Made by a program: the position numbers and the translations under genes. Under the pieces are notes generated by a model. The model was not told the DNA's origin and did no database searches. It worked only from the letters and a program-made list of their open reading frames with translations. From positions 1 to 37,813 of the forward strand of contig CANLVU010000010.1 in the NCBI GenBank assembly GCA_947494535.1: DNA of 37,813 nucleotides, given 5' to 3'. Position 1 is the first letter of the stretch. Each line of letters starts with the position of its first letter. The stretch comes from Cytophagaceae bacterium. Its GTDB lineage: Bacteria; Bacteroidota; Bacteroidia; Cytophagales; Spirosomataceae. Of this stretch, positions 17,418-25,933 are shown one piece after another.

Positions 17418-20252
17418 ATGGCTTCAAACGCGTCAGATTCTACCGGATTTTCCCACATTCAAGTGCTGGGTGCACGCGAGCATAATTTAAAGAATATAGA
17501 TGTATCCATTCCGCGCAATCAGCTCGTAGTGGTGACAGGTATTTCGGGGTCGGGAAAATCGTCTTTAGCCTTTGATACGATTTATGCAGAGGGCCAAAGA
17601 CGTTATATGGAATCCTTCTCCGCTTACGCCCGTTCTTTCCTAGGAAACATGGAACGTCCGGACGTAGACAAGATCGAAGGCCTTTCGCCGGTGATCTCTA
17701 TCGAACAAAAGACAACCTCTAAAAACCCGCGTTCTACGGTAGGAACGACCACTGAAATCTATGATTTCTTGCGTCTATTATATGCACGTGCTGGGGAGGC
17801 ATTTTCTTACCTTTCAGGCGAGAAAATGGTGAAGCAATCCGTCGATCAAATCATCGAGACCTTATTAACCCAATTCAATAAAGGTAAAGTAGTGTTACTA
17901 GCGCCTGTAGTCAAAGGCCGTAAAGGACATTACCGCGAGTTATTTGTGCAAATCGCAAAGTGGGGCTATACGAAGGTGCGGATTGATGGGGAGATTTTTG
18001 ACATCGAACCGAAGATGCAGGTCGATCGTTTTAAAGTACACGATATCGAAATAGTGGTCGATCGTTTAGTGGTGGCAGAGGACGAACGCTTGCGTTTATC
18101 CCAGAGCCTACAAACGGCGATGAACCAAGGCAAAGGACAAGTCTACGTCCTAGATGCTAAGAATAAATTACATTATTTCTCCCAGACCTTAATGGATCCG
18201 GCGACAGGTTTGTCTTATGACGAACCCGCTCCGAATACCTTTTCGTTCAACAGTCCTTATGGCGCATGCCCTTGTTGCAATGGCCTGGGAGTGGTAGAAG
18301 AGATCACAGAAGATTCTGTTATTCCAGATCGTTCTTTGAGCATTATCCGCGGGGCGATTGCGCCCATCGGGGAATACCGGGAGCTTTGGATATTTAAGCA
18401 ATTAGAAGTGCTCTTAAAGCCCTTCAAAGTTGGCCTTTCTACCCCTATCGCGAAGTTTCCAGCGGAGGCCGTGGAATTAATGTTGTATGGTTCTGATGCG
18501 CCAGTTGCTGTGCCGTCGAAGAAATACGAGGGAACCGAATGGAATACGAAATACGATGGTATCGTGAACTTTTTGAAGCGCCAGCAAGAGTCGGGTTCTG
18601 ACAAGACGCAAGACTGGTTAAAGGATTTCATGATTATTAAGAAATGTCCAGAATGCGAGGGCTATCGCTTGAAGAAAGAATCCTTGCACTTTCGTATCGC
18701 AGATAAACACATTGGGCAATTAGTCCAAATGGATATCACCGAACTGGAGGCCTGGTTCTCTGACGTAGAAACACGGATGAGCGATCGCCAGCAGCAGATC
18801 GGGGTAGAGGTCTTGAAAGAGATTAGAAAACGGGTGGGCTTTTTAACCCAAATCGGCTTGACTTATTTGACACTCGATCGTCCGATGAAAAGTCTTTCGG
18901 GTGGAGAGGCGCAGCGGATTCGCTTAGCGACCCAGATAGGGACGCAACTCGTGGGTGTTTTGTACATCATGGACGAACCGAGTATCGGTTTGCACCAGCG
19001 AGATAACGAGAAATTGATACAAGCCTTAAAAGATTTAAGGGACTTAGGTAATTCGGTGCTAGTCGTGGAACACGACAAGGACATGATGCTGGAGTCTGAT
19101 TATATTTTGGACATCGGTCCGGGCGCTGGACGTCACGGCGGAAATGTGGTGGGTTCAGGTACCCCTTCCGAGTTTTTGAAATTGAAGACGCCTACGGCGG
19201 CTTATCTGAATGGGGCTTTAGAGATTGCTATTCCATCCGTTCGTCGAAAAGGCAATGGTTTGAGCATTGAATTGAAGGGGGCGACTGGGAATAATTTGAA
19301 GAATGTATCGGTGAAATTACCCTTGGGTACTCTGACAGTGGTGACTGGGGTTTCTGGGTCTGGTAAATCGACCTTGATACACGATACCTTGGTATTGAAA
19401 TTGAAGCAGCATTTCGATCGCACGAAGCGAGATGCGATGCCACATAAAGCAATTACGGGTTTAGAAAATATTGATAAAGTCATTGAGGTAGACCAAAGTC
19501 CGATCGGCCGTACGCCTCGTTCTAATCCTGCCACGTATACGAATATGTACAGCGACATTCGTACGCTGTATTGTGAATTACCAGAATCAAAAATACGCGG
19601 ATACAAGGCGGGACGATTTAGTTTCAATGTGAAAGGTGGCCGTTGTGAAGGTTGTGAGGGAGCGGGTCGCAAGAAGATTGAGATGGAGTTTTTGCCAGAT
19701 GTGTTGGTGGAATGCGAAACATGCAAGGGGAAACGCTTTAACCGCGAGACTTTGGAGGTTCGATTCAAGGGTAAATCGATCTCCGATGTACTGGATATGA
19801 CGGTCGAGCAGGCTTTGGAATTCTTTGAAAACCAACCGCGTATTTTCCGCCGTGTGCAGACTTTGGCAGAAGTAGGTTTAGGCTATATCACCTTAGGTCA
19901 ACACGCAACCACCCTTTCAGGGGGAGAAGCACAGCGCGTTAAATTAGCAGAAGAACTATCGAAAAAGGATACCGGTAAGACGCTATATGTCTTAGATGAG
20001 CCTACCACTGGATTGCACTTTCAAGATGTGCGCCTGTTATTAGATGTGTTACAGAAATTAGTCGATAAAGGGAATACGGTTTTGATCATCGAACACAATA
20101 TGGATGTGATCAAAGTGGCCGACTATATAATCGATATGGGGCCTGAAGGGGGTAACGCTGGGGGTCAATTGCTGGCGAGCGGAACTCCGGAGCAGATTGC
20201 TAAAGAGAAAAATAGTCACACGGGACGCTTTTTGAAAAAGGAATTATCGTAG
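17418..20252 (+). CDS. uvrA: Excinuclease ABC subunit A
   Basis: GAREHNLKNIDVSIPRNQLVVVTGISGSGKSSLAFDTIYAEGQRRYMESFSAYARSFL; two ABC signatures (LSGGEAQR) and zinc-finger CxxC repeats. Start MASNASDS at 17418. Confidence 0.98.
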   Translation: MASNASDSTGFSHIQVLGAREHNLKNIDVSIPRNQLVVVTGISGSGKSSLAFDTIYAEGQRRYMESFSAYARSFLGNMERPDVDKIEGLSPVISIEQKTTSKNPRSTVGTTTEIYDFLRLLYARAGEAFSYLSGEKMVKQSVDQIIETLLTQFNKGKVVLLAPVVKGRKGHYRELFVQIAKWGYTKVRIDGEIFDIEPKMQVDRFKVHDIEIVVDRLVVAEDERLRLSQSLQTAMNQGKGQVYVLDAKNKLHYFSQTLMDPATGLSYDEPAPNTFSFNSPYGACPCCNGLGVVEEITEDSVIPDRSLSIIRGAIAPIGEYRELWIFKQLEVLLKPFKVGLSTPIAKFPAEAVELMLYGSDAPVAVPSKKYEGTEWNTKYDGIVNFLKRQQESGSDKTQDWLKDFMIIKKCPECEGYRLKKESLHFRIADKHIGQLVQMDITELEAWFSDVETRMSDRQQQIGVEVLKEIRKRVGFLTQIGLTYLTLDRPMKSLSGGEAQRIRLATQIGTQLVGVLYIMDEPSIGLHQRDNEKLIQALKDLRDLGNSVLVVEHDKDMMLESDYILDIGPGAGRHGGNVVGSGTPSEFLKLKTPTAAYLNGALEIAIPSVRRKGNGLSIELKGATGNNLKNVSVKLPLGTLTVVTGVSGSGKSTLIHDTLVLKLKQHFDRTKRDAMPHKAITGLENIDKVIEVDQSPIGRTPRSNPATYTNMYSDIRTLYCELPESKIRGYKAGRFSFNVKGGRCEGCEGAGRKKIEMEFLPDVLVECETCKGKRFNRETLEVRFKGKSISDVLDMTVEQALEFFENQPRIFRRVQTLAEVGLGYITLGQHATTLSGGEAQRVKLAEELSKKDTGKTLYVLDEPTTGLHFQDVRLLLDVLQKLVDKGNTVLIIEHNMDVIKVADYIIDMGPEGGNAGGQLLASGTPEQIAKEKNSHTGRFLKKELS

Positions 20253-20287
20253 TTTTATTTTACATTTATGTAAATTCTGCATCAACG

Positions 20288-21601
20288 ATGAACTATTTGC
20301 CTCAATTGTTATTTATCGCCCTTTTAGGGGGAATGGCCTACCTTATTTTTCAGCGGTTTTCGCTTATTATTCAAACCATTCGTTTAGCTCGTCCAGTAGA
20401 ATTAAGCGATCATCCTTTTGAGCGATTTAAGCGAATGGCGCTCTTGGCTTTCGGCCAAAAGAAGATGTTTACTAAGCCTCTAGTTGGCTTTTTTCACTTC
20501 CTGCTCTACATCGGATTTGTTTTAATCAATATCGAAGTTTTAGAGATTGTATTGGATGGTATTTTAGGAACACATCGTCTTTTCGCTCCTTTCTTAGGGA
20601 GTTTCTATGCCGGTTTAATGAACTTTTTTGAACTCTTAGCGGGGGGTGTTTTTGTAGCTTGTGTTTTCTTTTTTCTCCGTCGCGGGGTATTTCGCACAGG
20701 TCGTTTACAAGCCTCAAATCACAAAGAATTAACAGGTTTTCCAGTGAAGGATGCCTACCAAATTTTACTCATTGAGGTCGTTTTGATGGTAGCCTTGTGG
20801 GTGATGAATGGAACAGATGCCGTATTACAAACGCGAGGCCTGGAGCATTATCAGCCGGTGGGATCGTTTATTATCTCGGGTCAATTTATTGGCTTTTTAT
20901 CGACACTATCTACGGAGGCTCTCCAGGTTTTAGAACGGGTCGCTTGGTGGTTTCACATCTGCGGAATTTTAGCTTTTGCTCTTTATGTGACGTATTCAAA
21001 ACATTTGCACATCTTTTTTGCCTTTCCGTCCGCGTATTTCTCCAGCCTGGAATCTTCTGCGAAGATGTCTGCGATGCCAGCGGTAACGCACGAGGTCAAA
21101 TTGATGCTGGGTCAACCAGTGGAAGAGCAGCCAGTAACGAACGCGAAGTTTGGTGCTAAAGACGTGATGGATTTAACCTGGAAGAATGCCTTAGACGCCT
21201 ATTCGTGTACGGAATGTGGCCGATGCACGGAGCAATGTCCGGCAAATCAAACGGGTCGCGCCCTCTCTCCTCGGAAGATTATGATGGATACTCGCGATCG
21301 CTTAGAAGAGGTAGGCGGTATTTTGAAGGCAAATAAAGGGACTTTCGTGGAAGATGGAAAATCATTGTTTGATCGAATTTCTGCTGAGGAATTGCGTGCC
21401 TGTACGTCTTGCCAAGCCTGTGTAGAGGCTTGCCCGATGGAGCTTTCTCCCTTGAGTATCATCTTAGAGATGCGTCGCTTCCAGATTATGGAGCTTTCAG
21501 ATGCGCCGGGCGCGTGGAATGCGATGTTTGCAAATGTGGAGACGAACCAAAGTCCTTGGAAATTTAACCCTGCCGATCGTTTGAATTGGGCAAAAGAATA
21601 A
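20288..21601 (+). CDS. Membrane-bound 4Fe-4S dicluster protein (HdrD/GlcF N-terminal half-like)
   Basis: N-terminal TM domain; CTECGRCTEQCP and CTSCQACVEACP dicluster ferredoxin motifs. Confidence 0.85.
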   Translation: MNYLPQLLFIALLGGMAYLIFQRFSLIIQTIRLARPVELSDHPFERFKRMALLAFGQKKMFTKPLVGFFHFLLYIGFVLINIEVLEIVLDGILGTHRLFAPFLGSFYAGLMNFFELLAGGVFVACVFFFLRRGVFRTGRLQASNHKELTGFPVKDAYQILLIEVVLMVALWVMNGTDAVLQTRGLEHYQPVGSFIISGQFIGFLSTLSTEALQVLERVAWWFHICGILAFALYVTYSKHLHIFFAFPSAYFSSLESSAKMSAMPAVTHEVKLMLGQPVEEQPVTNAKFGAKDVMDLTWKNALDAYSCTECGRCTEQCPANQTGRALSPRKIMMDTRDRLEEVGGILKANKGTFVEDGKSLFDRISAEELRACTSCQACVEACPMELSPLSIILEMRRFQIMELSDAPGAWNAMFANVETNQSPWKFNPADRLNWAKE

Positions 21602-21604
21602 GCT

Positions 21605-22594
21605 ATGAAGAAAATACTTGTCGTTTTAGTTCTGTTGATAGGCGCCTATTTTGTAGGACCTAAACCAGAGGCGCCGGTGCTTACGCCTAGCGCGAGTTGG
21701 ACGGACATCCCGGATTCAGCTCAAGCCCTACCTGCTTATATCGCTTCGAAAGAATCGAAGACGGTGTTGAAACCGGGGAATGAGGCGCGCATTGTTTGGG
21801 CAGATACCGCTCAGCCTAAGAAGACTAAAATCGTTTTCATGTACGTGCACGGTTTCTCTGCCTCTCCCATGGAAGGTGATCCTTTGCACCGCGAGTTGGC
21901 TCAGCATTTCGGTGCGAATCTATTACTAGCTCGCGTGGCAGGTCACGGAGTGCCTGATTCGGATTCCACCTACGCGACGGTGACGGCGGATGAATATTAC
22001 CAAAGTGTGGAAAACTACTATGCCATCGCGAAGAAATTGGGTGATGAGGTGGTGGTTTTGGGGACCTCTTTTGGAGGAGCGATGTCGCTTATCTTAGCGG
22101 CAAATCATCCAGAAATAAAGGCTTTGATGCTCTATGGTCCTTGCATCGCGATTAAAGATCCGAATGCAACTTTGTTGGATAATCCTTGGGGCTTGCAAAT
22201 GGCTCACTTGATAACGGGAAGCGATTACCGAGATATTCCAGTGATGGCGCCAGGACATGCGGAGAATTGGAGCTTGCATTACAGACTAGAAGGCGTGGTG
22301 GCAGTGCAAAACTTATTGACACATGCGATGACGAAAGAAGTCTTTGAAAAGGTAAAAATCCCCGTATTCATGGGCTATTATTACAAGGACGAGGAGCACC
22401 AAGATAACGTAGTTTCGGTGGATGCGATGAAAGTGATGTTTGAACAATTAGGTACGCCAGTTGGTTTGAAAAAGTCAGAGGCTTTTCCTAATTCTGGAAA
22501 TCATGTGATAACCTCTAATTTATTAGGCAAATTGACAGATAAACCGATTGCGTCATCTGAATTATTTTTACGAAATGTGGTTAAACTAAACTAA
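21605..22594 (+). CDS. Alpha/beta hydrolase
   Basis: N-terminal signal/TM; VHGFSASPMEGDPLHRELA and VVVLGTSFGGAMSLILA (GTSFGG nucleophile elbow). Confidence 0.85.
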   Translation: MKKILVVLVLLIGAYFVGPKPEAPVLTPSASWTDIPDSAQALPAYIASKESKTVLKPGNEARIVWADTAQPKKTKIVFMYVHGFSASPMEGDPLHRELAQHFGANLLLARVAGHGVPDSDSTYATVTADEYYQSVENYYAIAKKLGDEVVVLGTSFGGAMSLILAANHPEIKALMLYGPCIAIKDPNATLLDNPWGLQMAHLITGSDYRDIPVMAPGHAENWSLHYRLEGVVAVQNLLTHAMTKEVFEKVKIPVFMGYYYKDEEHQDNVVSVDAMKVMFEQLGTPVGLKKSEAFPNSGNHVITSNLLGKLTDKPIASSELFLRNVVKLN

Positions 22595-22595
22595 G

Positions 22596-23465
22596 ATGGG
22601 GCCTACTTTAATTTTATACGCAGTACCTTTTTTCCTATTCACGGTCATAATGGAATCGTACATCGTCTACAAAATGAACCGGGATTTCGTGGAGGCGAAG
22701 GATTCGATGACGTCCATCGGGTTAGGTTTAGGTAATTTAGGAGTTGGTTTTTTGACGAAAGCGATCACCTTCGGGGCCTCTTTTTATGTCTACAATAACT
22801 GGAAATTATTCGATTTAGGCCAAACTTGGCCTGTCTGGGTACTCGCCTTTTTCGGGGAGGATTTGACCTATTATTGGGTGCACCGCATCTCACATGAGAT
22901 CCGTTTTTACTGGGCTTCTCATATGGTGCATCATTCGTCACCTAAGTATAATTTAGCCGCAGCGCTTCGCCAAACCTGGACAGGTACTTTATCAGGGGGC
23001 TTTATTTTTTGGCTTTGGCTACCATTGATCGGGGTTCATCCATTTATCGTCATGTTTTTCCAGCAAACGAGTTTGCTATATCAATATTGGATTCACACGG
23101 AATTGATTAACAAGATGCCGCGTTGGTTTGAATATATCTTGAATACGCCGTCGCACCACCGCGTGCACCACGGGACGGATTTAGATTATTTAGATACGAA
23201 TTACGCGGGGGTATTGATCATTTGGGATCGGATGTTTGGTTCTTTTGTTACGGAAAATCAGCGGCCTTCTTATGGGTTGACGAAACAAATTGAAAGCTAC
23301 AATCCAGCGAAAATTGCTTTTTACGAATGGGTGCAGATGGTCAAAGATGTGGCCAACGCTAAAAGTATGAAAGGTGTTATAGGCTATATTTTTGGGCCTC
23401 CAGGTTGGAGTGAAGATGGAAGTCGATTAACAGTTACGCAAATGCGCGAGCAACAGAAGAAATAA
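22596..23465 (+). CDS. Sterol desaturase / fatty acid hydroxylase superfamily protein
   Basis: Di-iron histidine motifs HRISHE, HMVHHSS and HHRVHHGTD in a multispanning protein. Confidence 0.93.
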   Translation: MGPTLILYAVPFFLFTVIMESYIVYKMNRDFVEAKDSMTSIGLGLGNLGVGFLTKAITFGASFYVYNNWKLFDLGQTWPVWVLAFFGEDLTYYWVHRISHEIRFYWASHMVHHSSPKYNLAAALRQTWTGTLSGGFIFWLWLPLIGVHPFIVMFFQQTSLLYQYWIHTELINKMPRWFEYILNTPSHHRVHHGTDLDYLDTNYAGVLIIWDRMFGSFVTENQRPSYGLTKQIESYNPAKIAFYEWVQMVKDVANAKSMKGVIGYIFGPPGWSEDGSRLTVTQMREQQKK

Positions 23466-24238
23466 TGGAGACGATTAAAACGATGGCTGAGTACGCCGCA
23501 GCGGGGGAGCAGCCAGAATTTCTTTTTTGGGTAGGATGTGCCGGTTCTTTTGATGACCGTCACAAGAAAGTGACGAGAGCTTTTGCAGAGATTTTGCAAA
23601 AGGTAGGCATCAGTTTCGCCGTCTTGGGTACAGAAGAATCATGCACTGGGGATCCAGCTCGTCGCGCGGGGAATGAATTTTTATTCCAAATGCAAGCGAT
23701 GTCTAACATCGAGGTATTAAACCTCTATGCCGTAAAGAAAATTGTGACTGCTTGCCCGCATTGTTTTAATACCCTCAAGAATGAATACCCTACGCTAGGC
23801 GGGAATTATGAAGTGATTCACCACAGCCAGCTTTTGGCAGAATTAATCAGCTCCGGTAAAGTGAAGGCCTCCGATGGCTCCACTGTAGAACAAGTGGCCT
23901 ACCATGATTCCTGCTATTTAGGCAGGGCAAACGGGATTTATGAAGCACCACGGGAGATCATTTCAGGATTAAAAAAGGATTTGGTCGAGCTGAAAAGTTG
24001 CAGAACAAAAGGTTTATGCTGCGGAGCGGGCGGCGCACAAGTATTCAAAGAACCGGAAACGGGAGGCGAAGACGTGCAGGTGAAAAGAGTGCAAGAAATG
24101 GTCGACTCTGGAGTCAGCAAAGTGGCCTTAGCGTGCCCCTTCTGCATGGTCATGGTCCAAGACGGATTAAATAAAGTAGGCAAAGAAAAACACATCCAAG
24201 TAGTAGATTTAGCTGAGTTAGTGCAGCAATCCATGTAA
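23465..24238 (+). CDS. (Fe-S)-binding CCG-domain protein (HdrB/GlcF C-terminal half-like)
   Basis: WVGCAGSFDDR, TACPHCFNTLKNEYP, HDSCYLGR, GLCCGAGGAQVF, LACPFCMVM cysteine-rich CCG motifs. Confidence 0.9.
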   Translation: METIKTMAEYAAAGEQPEFLFWVGCAGSFDDRHKKVTRAFAEILQKVGISFAVLGTEESCTGDPARRAGNEFLFQMQAMSNIEVLNLYAVKKIVTACPHCFNTLKNEYPTLGGNYEVIHHSQLLAELISSGKVKASDGSTVEQVAYHDSCYLGRANGIYEAPREIISGLKKDLVELKSCRTKGLCCGAGGAQVFKEPETGGEDVQVKRVQEMVDSGVSKVALACPFCMVMVQDGLNKVGKEKHIQVVDLAELVQQSM

Positions 24239-24242
24239 TATT

Positions 24243-24716
24243 ATGTATTTATCCATTGAACAAATGCCCGATGATTCCCGCGTATGGGTTTACCAGGCGA
24301 ACCGTAAATTTACTGTTTCGGAAATCGAATCGATTGAGCAATACCTAGCACCTGCCTTAACCCAATGGGCGGCTCACGGGGCAGGATTAAACGCCTCTTT
24401 CGAGATTCGCTTTCAGCAAGTGATCGTCATAGCGGTGGACGAAACGGTAAATGCAGCGTCCGGTTGTTCGATCGATGCATCGACACGTTGGTTTAAGGAA
24501 ATGGGGGCAAACTTAGGAATTGACTTCTTCGATCGCAGCACGGCAGTGGTGGAGGACGAAGAGCTGACGTTGATCCCTCTGACGGCTTTGAAAAATAACC
24601 CCTTATTAGCACCATCCACTCAGATTATTCCGCTACAAACGGAGTCTTTAGGCGCTTACCGCGCAGGCTGGTTGCAAGCAGCAAATACCACTTGGTTACA
24701 ACGTTATTTCGCATAA
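24243..24716 (+). CDS. Conserved Bacteroidota hypothetical protein (~157 aa)
   Basis: MYLSIEQMPDDSRVWVYQANRKFTVSEIESIEQYL...FFDRSTAVVEDEELTLIPLTALK; coding-like ORF with tight operon spacing; no nucleotide-binding motif seen. Confidence 0.65.
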   Translation: MYLSIEQMPDDSRVWVYQANRKFTVSEIESIEQYLAPALTQWAAHGAGLNASFEIRFQQVIVIAVDETVNAASGCSIDASTRWFKEMGANLGIDFFDRSTAVVEDEELTLIPLTALKNNPLLAPSTQIIPLQTESLGAYRAGWLQAANTTWLQRYFA

Positions 24717-24717
24717 G

Positions 24718-25209
24718 ATGGCAGAGGATTTAGTAAAAATAGACGGAACCCGCGAAGAAAAATACGCGTCATTATATCCCCAAATTCAATCACTCCTAGC
24801 GGGTGAAACAGATAAATACGCGAACCTAGCAAATATTGCGGCGGCAGTTCACGAGGTGTTTGGTTTTTTCTGGGTGGGGTTCTACTTAACGAAAGAAAAT
24901 CAATTAGTCTTAGGGCCATTCCAAGGTCCTGTCGCTTGCACGAGAATTCCATTTCACAAGGGAGTTTGCGGCCATGCGTATACCACAAAAGAAACGGTAT
25001 TAGTACCTGACGTGGAAGCATTCCCGGGCCACATTGCCTGCGCATCAGCGTCGAAATCGGAGATCGTATTGCCTGCGATTGTGAATGGGGAGGTCGTACT
25101 TGTTTTCGATCTAGATTCAGATCAATTAGCGGACTTTTCTGAAGTGGATCAGCAAGGACTAAAGAAAATAATCGGATTAATTGAGGAGTCTTGGACTACG
25201 TGGTCTTAA
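24718..25209 (+). CDS. msrC: GAF-domain free methionine-(R)-sulfoxide reductase
   Basis: GFFWVGFYL, LGPFQGPVACTRIPFHKGVCGHAYTTKETVLVPDVEAFPGHIACASASKSEIVLPAI; three cysteines as in fRMsr. Confidence 0.9.
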   Translation: MAEDLVKIDGTREEKYASLYPQIQSLLAGETDKYANLANIAAAVHEVFGFFWVGFYLTKENQLVLGPFQGPVACTRIPFHKGVCGHAYTTKETVLVPDVEAFPGHIACASASKSEIVLPAIVNGEVVLVFDLDSDQLADFSEVDQQGLKKIIGLIEESWTTWS

Positions 25210-25865
25210 GCTAATTTCGCGATCACCGTTTCGCCACCTACTGGTTTGTCATCTAGATTAACACAGATTTCTGCGTCGAGTGGCAAGTAGATATCGATGC
25301 GACTACCGAATTTAATGAAGCCAAATTCCGTCCCCTGCACGACCGCATCCCCTTCTTTTGCATACCAGCAAATACGTTTCGCTAAAGCCCCTGCAATTTG
25401 ACGGAATAATACCTCCGTGCCATTTTCATGCTTTACTACGTAGGTTGTACGCTCGTTTTCAGTACTCGATTTAGGATGCCAAGCGACTAAAAATTTGCCT
25501 GGGTGGTATTTAAAATACGACACGATTCCAGAGATTGGATTGAAGTTAATGTGCACATTGATAGGTGACATAAAGATCGAAATCTGGCGGCGCGGTCCTT
25601 TGAAATATTCGGTTTCGACGGTTTCCTCGATAACCACTACTTTACCATCAGCCGGAGCGATGATATGTTTAGGGTTAAGTTCGGTGTGACGCTTGGGAAC
25701 ACGAAAAAATTGTAAGATAATCAGGAAGAACAAGGAAGTGATGACAACGATAGCCTCTCTTAAATAAACATTTTCAGGGAAGAAATTAGCAACCAGGCCA
25801 TTAATAACTAATACGATTAGTAATGAAGTGAATAATAGGGTCCGTCCTTCTCTGTGTAATGTCAT
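25206..25865 (-). CDS. psd: Phosphatidylserine decarboxylase family protein
   Basis: IIAPADGKVVVIEE, SIFMSPINVHINFNPISG, GFIKFGSRIDIYLP (GS cleavage/pyruvoyl site). Confidence 0.92.
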   Translation of the reverse strand: MTLHREGRTLLFTSLLIVLVINGLVANFFPENVYLREAIVVITSLFFLIILQFFRVPKRHTELNPKHIIAPADGKVVVIEETVETEYFKGPRRQISIFMSPINVHINFNPISGIVSYFKYHPGKFLVAWHPKSSTENERTTYVVKHENGTEVLFRQIAGALAKRICWYAKEGDAVVQGTEFGFIKFGSRIDIYLPLDAEICVNLDDKPVGGETVIAKLA

Positions 25866-25884
25866 GCGTTGAATGCTAAATAAC

Positions 25885-25914
25885 CTTGTTAATTTACAAA
25901 ATTAGTTATTTTTG
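25885..25914 (+). promoter_or_regulatory. Promoter CTTG-N18-TATTTTTG for the Kelch-like gene
   Basis: cTTG at 25885-25888 and TATTTTTG at 25907-25914, just upstream of the ATG at 25934; supports that start. Confidence 0.6.
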
Positions 25915-25933
25915 GGGACGCAACCACAATTCC

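Noticed and set aside
18257-18631. 124-aa minus-strand ORF within uvrA
   Set aside because: Antisense shadow ORF with low-complexity composition and no family resemblance.
19202-19768. 188-aa minus-strand ORF within uvrA
   Set aside because: Fully antisense to the well-conserved uvrA; no recognisable domain or promoter.
23938-24234. 98-aa minus-strand Cys/Thr/Ser-rich ORF
   Set aside because: Antisense to the CCG-domain Fe-S gene; the cysteines are complement artefacts.
24704-25045. 113-aa minus-strand ORF over msrC
   Set aside because: Antisense to a clearly assigned gene.
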